Source: Chthoniobacterales bacterium | GTDB taxonomy: Bacteria; Verrucomicrobiota; Verrucomicrobiia; Chthoniobacterales; UBA10450 | Length of the DNA: 49,865 nucleotides | Assembly: GCA_025929155.1 (NCBI GenBank) | Contig: JAICMR010000003.1 | Location: 1-49,865 of the forward strand | Direction of reading: 5' to 3' | Part shown: piece after piece, positions 32,735 through 46,578 of the stretch | How the letters are laid out: each line of letters starts with the position of its first letter | Numbering within the stretch: the stretch's first letter is position 1 | Translations under genes and position numbers: made by a program | The notes under the pieces: model-generated | Seen by the model: the letters and a program-made list of their open reading frames with translations, nothing else | The model's database searches: none | Told to the model about the DNA's origin: nothing

Positions 32735-33832
32735 TTACGGTGCGAGCAACTCCGCGTACCACCCGACCAGCCGCGCGCCGAAAAACATCCAGACCACCGC
32801 GCCGAGGGCGAGGTACGGGCCGAAGGGAATCTTCGCCGACCAAGCCCGTTTCCCCGCCGCCATCGTCGTTAGGCCAACAACCGAACCGACGAGCGAGCCG
32901 GCAAAAAAACTGAAAAATACCCCGCTCCAGCCGAGGAAGGCGCCGATCGCCGCGAGAAACTTCAGGTCGCCACGGCCCATCGCTTCCCGTGGGATTTGCA
33001 GTTCGCGAACCACGCCCGCGATTCGGTCGATCTGGTCGAGCTGGAGCGTTTCCTCGCCGATTGCCAGGCGATCGTAATGCAGCTCGAAAACGACATTTTC
33101 GAACTTTCGTTCATCGACCTGCGCTTCCGCGCAATGCAGGAGCATCCGGTCCGTTTCGCGCGCGAAGTGATCGCTCCAAAGTCCCTTCTCGTCGCCGACC
33201 ACAAACTCGGCGTCATCATTCTCGCGCACCCAGCTAAACGGCGTCGGCGCGTCGAGCCGGATCCGTTTTTTGCCAAAGGCCTTTTTGCCTGTTTCGAGCA
33301 CAAGCCAGAGCAAAACATACCCAAGGGCCGCCGCGCCTAACGACCAGGCAAATGCGAGCAGCCGCGACGCTTGCTCCATCAACGCCGGCACGGCCAGGCT
33401 CGCCAAAACGCCCGCAATCGTGCCCCCGATCGTCACTTCATCAGGGATGATAAAATGCGCGAAATCGATAAAAGTCGCGACGATCAGGAGCGAGATGAAG
33501 ACCCAGTAAATGAGCGCGATCGGCCACGGGAAAACGAGCCAGATCACGAGAAAAAAGAGCGCCGTCAGGAGTTCGACCGCGAAGTAACGGAAGGCAATGC
33601 CGCTGCCGCAGCTCGCGCATTTTCCGCGCAACCAAAGCCAGCTCAGGAGCGGCAGGTTTTGGCTCCACGGGATTTGCTTTTTGCAACTTGGACAGAAGGA
33701 ACGCTTCGGTTCGTTGACCGAGAGATCGAGCGGCAACCGATAGATGCAGACGTTCAAAAACGAACCGATTGCCGCGCCGAGGACGAACGCGAAAACGCGA
33801 AAAAACCACTCGAAAGCCGCCGGATTTTCCAC
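32735..33832 (-). CDS. pilD: Type 4 prepilin peptidase (A24) with a large insertion
   Basis: A 365-residue membrane aspartyl protease that cleaves and N-methylates prepilins. The N-terminal part has two zinc-binding pairs (Cys47/Cys50 and Cys72/Cys75). The first catalytic Asp is Asp123 in FIDFAHFIIPDE, and the second is in GRGD at 286-289. Between the two a hydrophilic segment of about 100 residues (181-280) interrupts the membrane helices; most family members have nothing so long there. It overlaps nothing: tatC stops 3 bp before its ATG. Type IV pili are the usual route for DNA uptake, but no pilin gene lies nearby. Confidence 0.92.
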   Translation of the reverse strand: MENPAAFEWFFRVFAFVLGAAIGSFLNVCIYRLPLDLSVNEPKRSFCPSCKKQIPWSQNLPLLSWLWLRGKCASCGSGIAFRYFAVELLTALFFLVIWLVFPWPIALIYWVFISLLIVATFIDFAHFIIPDEVTIGGTIAGVLASLAVPALMEQASRLLAFAWSLGAAALGYVLLWLVLETGKKAFGKKRIRLDAPTPFSWVRENDDAEFVVGDEKGLWSDHFARETDRMLLHCAEAQVDERKFENVVFELHYDRLAIGEETLQLDQIDRIAGVVRELQIPREAMGRGDLKFLAAIGAFLGWSGVFFSFFAGSLVGSVVGLTTMAAGKRAWSAKIPFGPYLALGAVVWMFFGARLVGWYAELLAP

Positions 33833-33835
33833 TCG

Positions 33836-34618
33836 TTAGGCGGCCGCCGCGCGCTCGGCTTTGCGTTGCATAAACCAGGCGATCCAGATGCAGCTTTCGT
33901 AAAGCAGGCACATTGGCAGGCTCAGCGCGATGAGTGTCAGGACATCCGGCGTCGGGGTGATGATGGTGGCGAGAACGAAGATGAGCACGATCGCGTAAGG
34001 CCGGGTCCGGGCCATGAATTGGTAGGTTACGATTCCAAAGCGAACGAGCGCGAGGACGACGACCGGCAGCTCAAAAGCCAGCCCGAAGCCGAGAACGAAG
34101 CGGGTTACAAAAGAATAATATTCCTGCACGGTCCATGTCGGCGTCCAGCCTAACGACTGCGTGTCGTGGAAGAAAAAGAGGATCGTCTTCGGCAGAAGCC
34201 AAAGGTAGCAACAGGCCACGCCGATCAGGAAAAGCGCGAAGCTGACGGCGATCGCCGGAAAGAGAAAGCGCTTCTCCACCGCCGTCAGCGCCGGGAGCAC
34301 GAATTGCGCGATGAAGTAAAGCAGAAGGGGGAACGAGATCACGATACCGGCGTAAAACGCGAGATGAAACGAAACTGTGATCGAGTCGGTGATGCCGAGC
34401 GCGCGAAGAGTTCCGGCCTGCGCCCCGACCTCATAAAGCGGCTGTTGGAGCACGACCACGAGCCGTTGCCGGAACGTGAAGCAAACCGCCATGGCCGCGA
34501 TAATCGTGATCGCCATTTTCACGATCGTCCAGCGCAGGTCCTCGAGATGTTCCAAAAACGGCTTTGAAGTTTCGCTCTCGGGCGGATCTCGAAACGAGAA
34601 GATGTCGCGCAGCTTCAT
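33836..34618 (-). CDS. tatC: Sec-independent translocase TatC
   Basis: A 260-residue integral membrane protein, the core of the twin-arginine translocase. EHLEDLRWTIVKMAITIIAAMAV marks the conserved N-terminal region (the FLxHLxELRxRL motif is diverged to PFLEHLEDLRWTI). Further segments contain FELPVVVLALVRFGIV and the late RPYAIVLIFVLATIITPTPDVLTL with the conserved Pro and Asp. No tatA is beside it. It is immediately upstream of the prepilin peptidase on the same strand, so they may be cotranscribed. Its stop TAA lies in an octamer copy at 33833-33840. Confidence 0.96.
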   Translation of the reverse strand: MKLRDIFSFRDPPESETSKPFLEHLEDLRWTIVKMAITIIAAMAVCFTFRQRLVVVLQQPLYEVGAQAGTLRALGITDSITVSFHLAFYAGIVISFPLLLYFIAQFVLPALTAVEKRFLFPAIAVSFALFLIGVACCYLWLLPKTILFFFHDTQSLGWTPTWTVQEYYSFVTRFVLGFGLAFELPVVVLALVRFGIVTYQFMARTRPYAIVLIFVLATIITPTPDVLTLIALSLPMCLLYESCIWIAWFMQRKAERAAAA

Positions 34619-34633
34619 TCAGTTCGGAAAACT

Positions 34634-34760
34634 CGAAATCCGAAAATCGAATTTCGGAAGAAAGTCGAATATTCCAAAGCGAAGAAACCGAAGAAACGAA
34701 GGTGTCTGAACTTTCCAGGCGTCGAAACTTTTCGTGTTCCCTCGTCGGTTTCGGATTTCG
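34634..34760. repeat. Intergenic inverted repeat, arms CGAAATCCGAAA
   Basis: CGAAATCCGAAA at 34634-34645 is repeated inverted as TTTCGGATTTCG at 34749-34760. The 170-bp gap between tatC and the Nudix gene is made largely of such GAAATTCGGATTTCG filler, similar to repeats I have seen in planctomycete and verrucomicrobial genomes. No coding potential. Confidence 0.6.
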
Positions 34761-34788
34761 CTATTCGACATTAGGAATTTGTCTGTCG

Positions 34789-35391
34789 TTAGGGAAAAAT
34801 ATCCCCGCGCGCGACCAGCCGAGCCCAAAGACTGAGAGTGTTCGAGTCGCGAATTTCGCCATCGGCGATCATCTGCCGGACGACATCGCCGCTGAATTCG
34901 CGGCAATCCAAAATCGACTCGGCCTCATCATGCTGCGGGCCATTTGCGCTTTGCTGCACTGGCCGTGCGAGAAAAAAATGGCAGAGCTCGTCGGTGAATC
35001 CCGGAGAGGAAAAGAAGTAGCCTAACGAGATTAGTTCCGCGCCGGGGGCGAGTTCCCAGCCGGTCTCTTCGCGCAGCTCACGCCGCGCCACTTCGCGCAC
35101 GGCCGCCTCGTCTGGCTCCAGCGTCTCATCAATTTGTCCGGCGGGAAACGACCAGATGGCGGCGCGAATCGGGATCCGCTCTTCGCGGATCAGGACAAAC
35201 TTTCCGTCGCGTGTGACGGGAGCGATCACGACCGCAGGTTTGCGATGGACGACCGACCACTTGCGCGGTTCGCTCCGTGTTGGCGTGCGTACTTCATCGG
35301 TTACGACGCTCAGATTGGGCGATTCGTAATGCATCTCGGTCCCAACGGTTTCCCAGCCGTCGATATCGCGCACGAGGTTGCTTTTTTGCAC
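34789..35391 (-). CDS. Nudix hydrolase, ADP-ribose pyrophosphatase-like
   Basis: A 200-residue Nudix protein. The Nudix box is present in AGQIDETLEPDEAAVREVARRELREETGWE (residues about 93-121). The core REL(R)EETG is intact, but a few residues appear added between the Glu block and REL compared with the usual spacing. Upstream blocks WSVVHRKPAVVIAP and IWSFPAGQIDE resemble ADP-ribose or NDP-sugar pyrophosphatases. The likely job is clearing ADP-ribose or a related nucleotide sugar. It ends in an octamer copy whose TAA serves as the stop. Another copy lies inside. It is 86 bp downstream of folB on the same strand. Confidence 0.87.
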   Translation of the reverse strand: MQKSNLVRDIDGWETVGTEMHYESPNLSVVTDEVRTPTRSEPRKWSVVHRKPAVVIAPVTRDGKFVLIREERIPIRAAIWSFPAGQIDETLEPDEAAVREVARRELREETGWELAPGAELISLGYFFSSPGFTDELCHFFLARPVQQSANGPQHDEAESILDCREFSGDVVRQMIADGEIRDSNTLSLWARLVARGDIFP

Positions 35392-35477
35392 GCGGGGAAG
35401 TTATGGACGGCCCGCTGAAAAGCGAATGGCCGTTGAACACTGCGACAAATGGACGGCCGCGTCTCGGGCGCCCTGCT

Positions 35478-35888
35478 TCAAGCGTCGTTAGGTGGCGAGG
35501 CGACGGTGCTGCTCTCTCCAGGTTTCTTGGCGCCGCCGCGCAGAACGCGCACGGCGACGTATTTGGTTTGCGGCAGGATGAACTTTCGCAACTCGAGCTC
35601 GACTCGCGCGATCGGGAACTGCGCGAGCAGATGCGTCGCCATCGCGTCGGCGAGAGTTTCGATGAGACGCACTTCGCGATCCTGAACAAACTGCTGGAGC
35701 GCGTCGCAGACTGCTGCGTAGTCGATTGTCTGTGCCAAGTCGTCGCCCATTTCGGCGAAAGAACGGCGCGGCTGGAGGAGGACCGAAACGGTGAGACGCT
35801 GTGCGGTCGCACGCTCTTGGTCCGGCACCCCCACGCGCGCGGAAATTTCGAGCTCTTTGATCTCAATCAAGTCTGGCTGCGGATCCAT
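35478..35888 (-). CDS. folB: Dihydroneopterin aldolase
   Basis: A 136-residue FolB-like protein, acting in folate synthesis by converting dihydroneopterin to 6-hydroxymethyl-dihydropterin. It shows the small T-fold: IEIKELEISARVGVPDQERATAQRLTVSV, with the conserved Glu-x-rich turn, then DYAAVCDALQQFV and VRLIETLADAMATHLLAQF, close to the YxxxxxxI...ETLAxxIA pattern. The C-terminal 20 residues (GGAKKPGESSTVASPPNDA) are a tail beyond the fold. An octamer copy encodes PPND at the very end. A role limited to epimerase activity cannot be excluded. Confidence 0.85.
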   Translation of the reverse strand: MDPQPDLIEIKELEISARVGVPDQERATAQRLTVSVLLQPRRSFAEMGDDLAQTIDYAAVCDALQQFVQDREVRLIETLADAMATHLLAQFPIARVELELRKFILPQTKYVAVRVLRGGAKKPGESSTVASPPNDA

Positions 35889-36021
35889 CGCGAGAACTGC
35901 AACGTGCGATGCTCCGCTGCGATTTCCAAGCCGGAAGCGAACTGGGTCGTGAAGGGATGAACGCTATGATTCCAGCGTGGCGCGCGCGTTTCGAGCAATC
36001 GCCGCTCCTTCTGCGCCGGGG

Positions 36022-36714
36022 TTATAGCTCCGGATCGGCCCTCCGGAGTTTCGCGACTTCTTCCGCCAGCAGATCGGTCATCATGGCAGACGCGATCTCT
36101 GTTTCCCGCACCGTGGCGTTGCCTTGCGCGACCCGGCGGAGCGCCTGCACTTTTTTGCTGAGCGAGGCCGACGAAGCAGACAGACCGGCAGAATCGGCGA
36201 CGTAGGTCGCGGCGTGGCACGCCTCGATGTTGAGCTGGGCCGCGGTCGCGATTGCATCCTGATTCGCGCCGAGGAACAGGAACGTCCACCGATACTGCTC
36301 GGTCTGCTGCTTGATGAGACAGGCGATTTCGCGCCACGTCTGTTTTTGGGAGGAATTTTCGGCGCCGTCGGTGAAGATGGCGATGATGACGCGCCCCGGG
36401 CGCTCCGGTTCGGCCAGCGCGGCGAGCCGGACGCCGAGGTCGTCGATCGTGCGACCGATCGCATCGAGCAAGGCCGTGCTCCCGCGCGGAACAAAATCGT
36501 CGGAAGTAAGCGGAAGCACTTCCGCCACCGGCAGGGAATCGATCGGCACGAGGTATTCATCGTCAAAAAGGACGAGCGTCAGCCTGGCGAATCCCGAGGT
36601 TTGCTGTTGTTCTTCCAGGAAGGAATTGAACCCGCCGATGGCTGCTTCCCGGCAGCTTTCCATCGAGCCGGAGCGGTCAAGGATGAAGGCGATCTCGCAG
36701 TAGTTTGAATTCAT
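36022..36714 (-). CDS. VWA-domain protein
   Basis: A 230-residue von Willebrand A protein without a signal peptide. The MIDAS motif is visible as ILDRSGSM at residues 11-18, with the later Thr in RGSTALLDAIG and Asp in IAIFTDGAENSS. The middle and end form a helical tail (KVQALRRVAQGNATVRETEIAS). Such domains bind metals and partner proteins. The partner here is not obvious: the nearest genes are a WYL regulator 52 bp upstream on the same strand and then a divergent recCBD operon, so cotranscription with the regulator is likely. Confidence 0.85.
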   Translation of the reverse strand: MNSNYCEIAFILDRSGSMESCREAAIGGFNSFLEEQQQTSGFARLTLVLFDDEYLVPIDSLPVAEVLPLTSDDFVPRGSTALLDAIGRTIDDLGVRLAALAEPERPGRVIIAIFTDGAENSSQKQTWREIACLIKQQTEQYRWTFLFLGANQDAIATAAQLNIEACHAATYVADSAGLSASSASLSKKVQALRRVAQGNATVRETEIASAMMTDLLAEEVAKLRRADPEL

Positions 36715-36765
36715 GCCGATGATCCTGCCACAGCGGGTCGGACATCGGCTGTCCGTGAGGGAAAA

Positions 36766-37809
36766 TTATTTTTCGGCGTGAGCAGCCCGGATTTTCTCGC
36801 CGACCTCGGCCACCCGCCGGCGCAGCGCAGCGGGCGCGAGGACTTCGACTTCCTCGCCCCAGCTCAGGACCCAGCGCTCGATCTCTTCGAGGCTGCCGAG
36901 GCGCAACTGAAGCTCCAGCCCGCCGCCGCGCAGTTCGCGGATCTTTTGCGATTGATGCCAGACCCGCTCGCGGACGAGCTGCGCGGCAAACGGCTGGAAA
37001 CGGAGCCGGATCAGGATGCGTCCTTCGCCGCGAAAGACACCGAAGCTGGAGTCGAGAAATTTCGTGATCGAGAAATCGGCCGGCCGCCGAAAACGGGCTC
37101 CGGTCCGGCGCGGCTGGCGAATCCGGGGAAGAGCGAAAGTGCGGAGCTGTTCGCGGTCGAGATCGAACGCGAAAAGGTACCATTGGTTATCGACGCAACC
37201 GAGATGATAAGGGCGGACACGGCGTGTTTCCGCGCGGGCACTTCGGAGTTTTCGGTAGGCGAAGGTAAGTTCTTCCGACCGCAAGACGGCGCGACTGAGG
37301 ATTTCGAACGTCTCCAGATCATTCACGCTTTGGCCCGCGCTGCGGAAGGAAATGGCTGCGTCGAAATCGCTCCATTGGAACGTGACTTTGTCGCGCAAAC
37401 CGTGCCCGATCTTCTGAAACGCCGTCCGCAACGGCACCTCGAAGGGTGTGCCGCGATATTGCTGCAGCGCCTTTTGTGCGACGAAGAGCGCGACGATCTC
37501 GGCCTCGGTCACCTCGATCGCGGGAAAGCTCGTGACCGGCTGCGTGTAAACAAAACCGAAATGGAGCTGGTCGTATTCGATCGGGAGTCCGAGTTGCGAG
37601 CGCATGAATTCGATGTCGCGCTGGATCGTTTTGCTCGAGACCTCGAGGTCGCGCGCGAGCTTCTGACAATTCGGAAATTTTCGCGCCTGAAGCAGAGTGT
37701 GCAATTGGAGCATGCGGGCGAGCGGCGGCCGCGAAAATTGTTCCCGCCGGCGCGGCGGAGTTTCGCGCAGGAGAAGGCCCTGTCGGCCGAGACCTCTCGA
37801 AGGTTGCAT
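36766..37809 (-). CDS. WYL-domain transcriptional regulator
   Basis: A regulator with an N-terminal helix-turn-helix (KFPNCQKLARDLEVSSKTIQRDIEFM), then a WYL ligand-sensing domain containing VDNQWYLFAFDLDREQLRTFALPRI and a C-terminal helical cap. WYL domains sense nucleotides or nucleic acids and frequently control DNA damage response and phage defence genes. I start it at 37809 (347 residues); an ATG at 37911 would add 34 unconvincing residues and a start at 37713 would still keep the HTH. It is back to back with recC, so it probably controls itself and perhaps the recCBD operon. Confidence 0.85.
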   Translation of the reverse strand: MQPSRGLGRQGLLLRETPPRRREQFSRPPLARMLQLHTLLQARKFPNCQKLARDLEVSSKTIQRDIEFMRSQLGLPIEYDQLHFGFVYTQPVTSFPAIEVTEAEIVALFVAQKALQQYRGTPFEVPLRTAFQKIGHGLRDKVTFQWSDFDAAISFRSAGQSVNDLETFEILSRAVLRSEELTFAYRKLRSARAETRRVRPYHLGCVDNQWYLFAFDLDREQLRTFALPRIRQPRRTGARFRRPADFSITKFLDSSFGVFRGEGRILIRLRFQPFAAQLVRERVWHQSQKIRELRGGGLELQLRLGSLEEIERWVLSWGEEVEVLAPAALRRRVAEVGEKIRAAHAEK

Positions 37810-37916
37810 CCCGAAGCTATAGCTGAAGGGGGGGCTGAAATTCGAGAAGATTCCTCCCTTTGAGCAAGGGGCTGGGACGGCGGTTGTCCGACCGGCTATG
37901 ATATGCTGCACCGCAG

Positions 37917-40900
37917 ATGACGAAAAAGTCCGGCCTCCACCTCCACACGAGCAACTATCTCGAGCTTCTCGCCGATCGTCTTGCCGAAATCGTTAGGCGG
38001 CCGCTGCCCCAGACGTTCGCGGCGGAAGTGGTAGTGGTGCCGAGCCTTGGGTTGGAGCGCTGGCTCACGCAGCAGCTCGCAAAGCGCGACGGCATCTGCG
38101 CGAATGTGGATTTTCTCTTTCCGCAGAAGTTTGTCGGAGGTCTGATGAACCAGGCCCTTCCCGGTCGCGCGGCGGCACATTTTTACACACGCGAAAATCT
38201 TACCTGGCGGATCATGGCGCTTCTCCCCGCGCTCTCGCTCCGCCCCGGGTTTGAAGAATTACGCCGTTATCTCGATCAGCCGCGGCCGGACTTGCGCCGG
38301 TTTCAGCTCGCCGGAAAAATCGCCAGTTCTTTCGATCAATACCTCGCGTTCCGGCCGCGGCTGATTCTGGAGTGGGAGAAAGGAAAAGAGAATCATTGGC
38401 AGGCGATTCTTTGGCGTGAGCTGACGCAAGCCGCGCCAGGTCTGCATCCGCCGGCCCTCGCGCAGGAATTCGCGGCGCTCATGAAGAGCGGCGCGGCGCC
38501 TTTGCCGGCGCGGGTCGCGTTTTTCGGTCTGCCGACTTTGCCGCCGCTTTACGTGGAGTTCCTGGAGAACATCGCGCGGGCGACCGAAGTTCACGTTTTC
38601 ATCCTGCGTGCGACGCCGGAATGGTGGGGCGATATCCGCTCCGAACGCGAAGACTTGCGCGCGCGCCGGAAAGCCTCGGGCCACCGGCAGCTCGATTTGC
38701 GATTCGAGCGCGGCAATCCGCTTCTGGCTTCGTTAGGAAAACTCGGCCGCGAATTCCTGGAGACGATAACGGAGCTCGATCCGGTCGAGGAGGACGAACA
38801 CTTTCGAGAGCCGGAAGGTGAAACGATGCTCGCGCAGATTCGGCGCGATATTTACCAACTGCACGATCCGCTGGGCGCCCCACCGCGCCCGGTAGCGCCA
38901 GGAGACTCGTCGCTCCAATTCCATTCCTGCCACAGCCCGATGCGCGAGCTGGAAGTGCTGCACGATCAGTTACTCGCGCTCTTCGAGCAGCAGCGCGATC
39001 TCAAGCCGCATGAGATCGTGGTGATGGCGCCGGATATCAGTATCTACGCGCCGTTCATTGAGGCGGTTTTTGCAACTGCGCCGGAGGAGCTCCGGATTCC
39101 CTTCAGCGTAGCCGATCGCGGGGCCCGGGCGGAGAACGGCATCGTCGATACTTTTCTGCGGATTCTTGAATCGGTTGGCAGCCGCTTCCCAGCCGGCAAC
39201 GTGCTCAGCATTCTTGAATCGCCGGCGTTGCAACGCCGCTTCGAGTTGACGGAATCCGATCTTGAACCCGTTCGCGGCTGGATCGAAAAATCCGGAATCC
39301 GCTGGGGGATCGATGCCGAGCAGCGCGCGGAGCTCGGCCTGCCGGCTTTTGCCGAAAACAGCTGGCGCGCCGGGCTCGATCGTCTCCTCCTCGGCTACGC
39401 CGCGCCGGCGCGCGGGGAGAAGTTGTTCGAAGGGATTCTCGCCTATGACGAAATCGAAGGCAGCCTCGCCGAAACGCTGGGGCGGTTTGTGGATTTTTGC
39501 GAAGCCCTTTTCGCCGCGGCCCGCGATCTGAAGCATCCGCGTCCGCTCGCCGGCTGGCAGGAAACGCTGCAACAGCTCGCGGCGCGTTTTTTCCTCCCGG
39601 AAGATGAGCGCGAAGCCGAGCTGCGGCAGTTGCGGCGGGTGATCGAATCGTTAGGCGAGACCGTGGGGCTTTCCGGCTTCACCGAACCCGTGCCGCTCGA
39701 TGTTCTGCTCGCGCATCTCGAACAGGCGCTCGCCGGCACCGAAAACGGCTCCGGGTTTCTTGTCGGCCGCGTGACTTTTTGCGCGCTCAAGCCGATGCGG
39801 ACCGTACCCTTCCGCGTCGTCTGTCTAATCGGGATGAACGACACGGCGTATCCGCGCCACGAGCGTGCGCCCGGCTTCAATTTGGTGGCGCAAGACCCTC
39901 GGCCCGGCGACCGCTCGACGCGCGACGATGATCGCTACCTTTTTCTCGAAGCGCTCCTCTCCGCGCGCGACGTTTTCTACGTCAGCTACGTCGGGCAATC
40001 GATCCGCGACAACAGCGCAATGCCGCCGAGCGTGCTCGTGAGCGAGCTGCTGGATTACGCGCGGGCGAGCTTCCTGATTCCGAAGGAGGAGCCGCTCGTT
40101 AGGCAACATCCCTTGCAGCCGTTCAGCCGAAAATATTTTTTCGGCCAGAATGGGCTCTTCAGTTACTCCAGGGAAAATCTGGCGGCGAGTGAAGCGGCCG
40201 CCGGAGAACGCCACGAGCCACGACCATTTATCAGCGAGCCACTCGATGAACCGGAGAGCGAATGGCGCGCACTCGATGCCGCGCAACTGATTCGATTTTT
40301 CGGAAACCCGGCGAAATTTCTGATCGAACAACGCCTCAGCATTCGCCTGCCCCGACGCGACGAATTGCTCGAGGAAGTGGAGCCGTTCGAGCTGAACTCG
40401 CTCGCCAAATACAAGCTCGAGCAGGATTTGGTGGCGCGCGCCTTACGCAATGAATCCTTCACGCCGCTTCTCCCGGTGCTGCGCGCCAATGGGGAACTAC
40501 CACCCGGGACTGCGGGCGAAACGCGGTTGCGGGAGATGTGCGAAGCCGCGGAGGTATTCAGCAAGGTTGTCAGGCAACATCTCGACGTCGGCGCCGCGGA
40601 GGAATCACGCGACCTTCAGCTCGCGCTCGAGGGCTTCTCGCTTCGCGACCGGCTCGACCAGCTTTATCGCGGTCGTCTTGTCCGTTACCGCCTAACGACG
40701 CGGAAGCCGGCCGATCTGCTCGGCGCGTGGATTCATCACCTGATCGCCAATACCCAGCAGCCAACTCCTTCTCTCCTGATCACGAACGACAAAAAGAAGG
40801 GCCCGGTAGTGGATTCTTTTTTTCCGATCGAGTCCGAACCGGCGCAGACGCATTTGCGGAATTTGCTCCAGCTCTACTGGCGCGGACTCCGCGAGCCCCT

Positions 40901-41155
40901 GCGCTTTTTCCCGCGCAGCTCGCTCGCCTTTGCCGAGCAAACGCTCAGACCAAAGGGCAACCTCTCCCCGCTGGAGAAAGCGCAGGCGAAATGGCGGGAT
41001 GAGCCAAAAGACTGGGAGAGCGACAAGGGCGAACCACCGGAATCGAAAGATCTTCATTTCCGTTTCGCCTTCCGCAACGCCGCCGAGCCACTCGATGTGG
41101 AATTCGAGCAGGCGGCGCTCGCGGTTTTCGCGCCGCTCCTGAAAGGGATGGAATC

Positions 41156-41159
<4 letters not shown>
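37917..41159 (+). CDS. recC: Exodeoxyribonuclease V subunit gamma (RecC)
   Basis: A 1080-residue RecC, the structural and Chi-recognising subunit of the RecBCD helicase-nuclease that processes double-strand breaks. It begins with LHLHTSNYLELLADRLAEIV and continues with PSLGLERWLTQQLAKRDGICANVDFLFP, both typical. The C-terminal part shows the degenerate nuclease fold. No functional nuclease motif is expected. It carries five octamer copies (37990, 38730, 39648, 40096, 40691), the highest per gene in the window. The start has no obvious ribosome-binding site. A GTGA overlap couples it to recB. Confidence 0.95.
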
Positions 41160-44586
<3,427 letters not shown>

Positions 44587-44590
<4 letters not shown>

Positions 44591-46230
44591 ACGACGACGA
44601 AAACTTCAGCGCGCTCGACCGGCACTTCGCCGATTTCCTGCAACGCCTCGACGGCACCGGCGCAGCGGAAGTGCGCCTCGCCGCGCTGTGCGCCAGCCAA
44701 GCGCGCGCCGGCGGCCACGTTTGTGTCTCTCTCACCGAAATCGCCGAGCGCGATGATGCTCCCAAAGCTGCGACGTTGCGGAAAAAATTGCGCGGGAGCC
44801 AAGTCGTCGGCGGGCCGGGAGAATTCACGCCGCTCGTGCTCGACGCCTCGGACCGGCTCTACCTGCGGCGCTATTGGGAATATGAACAACAGCTCGCCGC
44901 CGCGATTCTGGGACGGGCGGCCGCGGCTTCTCCAACCGTGCGGGGAGACGAAAGCGATCTGCAAAAGGTGGCCGCGAGCTGCGCGGTCGCAAAACGTTTT
45001 GCCGTAATCACAGGTGGCCCGGGCACAGGCAAAACCTGGACGGTGCTCTCAATCATCCGGCTTCTCCGCGATCAACCAGGCGGCGATCAACTGCGCGTAC
45101 TCCTCGCCGCGCCGACCGGGAAAGCGGCGGCCCGCTTAACCGATTCGCTTCGGAAAGCGGAAGAGAATTTTGAGGCGACCACGATTCACCGGTTGCTCGG
45201 TTACTTGCCCGATTCGGCCCGTTTTCGCCACGACCAACAGCACCCGCTCAGCGCCGACGTAGTGATTGTGGATGAAGCCTCGATGGTCGATCTCGCGCTC
45301 ATGGCAAAACTCGTCGCGGCCGTGCCGCCGGCGGCTCGCCTCATCCTGCTGGGTGATCGCGATCAGCTCGCCTCGGTCGAAGCCGGCAGCGTGCTTGCCG
45401 ATATTTGCGCCGCGGCCGAAAAAGCTCTGCCTAACGAACCGCTGCACGGCGCGGTCGTGGCGTTAAAACGCAACTTTCGCTTCGCCGAAGCGGGCGGCAT
45501 TTACCGCTTCAGCGCCGCGGTCAATGCCGGACACGCGGACGCCGCGATCGCGATCCTGCGCGACAAGAGCGACGAGGAAACGAGATGGGAGCCGTTGCCA
45601 GCGGTGGCCAAACTTCCGGTAATGCTGCGCGACCGCCTGATCGCCGCTTACCGGCCTTCTCTCGAAACGGATGATCCGCTACAGGCACTCACGCGGCTCC
45701 AGGAGTTCCGAATCCTCTGCGCGGTGCGGCACGGTCCCTTTGGGATCGAGAACCTGAACACGATCGCAGAAGCAGTTCTTGCCGGCGCCGGACTGATCAC
45801 GCCGCAGCGCGGACCATATCGCGGTCAACCGGTGACGATCACGCAAAACAATTACAACCTCGGACTTTTCAACGGCGACAGCGGCGTGATCCTGCCCGAT
45901 CCCGAGAGCGGTGGTGAGCTGCGCGCTTTTTTTCTCACAGGGCAGGGGCAGGTTCGCCGCTTTCTGCCTTCGCGTCTGCCGCTCCACGAGACCGCTTTCG
46001 CGATGACCGTGCACAAAAGCCAGGGGTCGGAATTCGAGCGCCTGCTGCTCATTCTTCCCGAGAAGGATTCGCCGCTCCTGACTCGCGAGTTGCTTTACAC
46101 GGCGATCACGCGCGCGCGGCAGGAGGCGGAGATTTGGGCGTCTGAAGAAATCCTGCGCGCCGCAATCGCGCGGCGGGTCAGCCGCACATCCGGGCTCCGC
46201 GATGCGCTCGCACCCGGAGTCGGGAAGTAA
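44587..46230 (+). CDS. recD: Exodeoxyribonuclease V subunit alpha (RecD)
   Basis: A 547-residue RecD, the 5'-3' helicase of RecBCD. Walker A GGPGTGKT is at residues 143-150. IVDEASMVDLALMAKL marks Walker B, and FAMTVHKSQGSEFERLLLILP followed by LLYTAITRARQEAEI closes the helicase core. It overlaps recB by 4 nt (ATGA). The order recC-recB-recD completes the enzyme, so the organism has a canonical RecBCD rather than AddAB. One octamer copy (45430) encodes PNE. Confidence 0.95.
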
Positions 46231-46578
46231 CGAGCGGGAGCGGGTCACAGCGCACTCGCTGCAACTTCGTCGGCACGGCTTCGAAACGGAACGCGGGAGC
46301 CATCACTTCGGGGCTTGCCTAACGAGGCAATCTGACCTGATGATTCATCTCGACGAGACGCGTATGCTCGATCTGCTGGAGCGGACGAATTGCCGGAGAC
46401 TTTCCGGAGCAGTTTCGAGGCGTTCTAACTTCTTTGATCCTGCTCTTCCACTTCCACTTGTACAAGTTGGGAGAGAGTCAGGGAAGGTAACGTGCAGGAT
46501 CAAAGGATGTGACCGAAGCTGCCTGCTCGCGAAAGGTGCTCTGCGAACCGCCCGGGCGTTACGGCGCGATTCAGTTTT
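46231..46578. other. 348-bp intergenic region after recD
   Basis: Holds one octamer copy (46318-46325) and a palindromic element (46434-46503). Nothing coding is supported; a frame at 46202-46711 has no protein-like features. Confidence 0.6.
46434..46503. repeat. Palindromic element, copy B
   Basis: A 70-nt imperfect palindrome: TTGATCCTGC at the left and GCAGGATCAA at the right, with the 12-bp perfect core ACTTGTACAAGT in the left half and CTTCC/GGAAG pairs between. Its left arm (TCCTGC, then CTTCCACTTCCACTTG) resembles that of the element at 17394-17457. It could be a terminator for recCBD or a small mobile palindrome. Confidence 0.7.
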
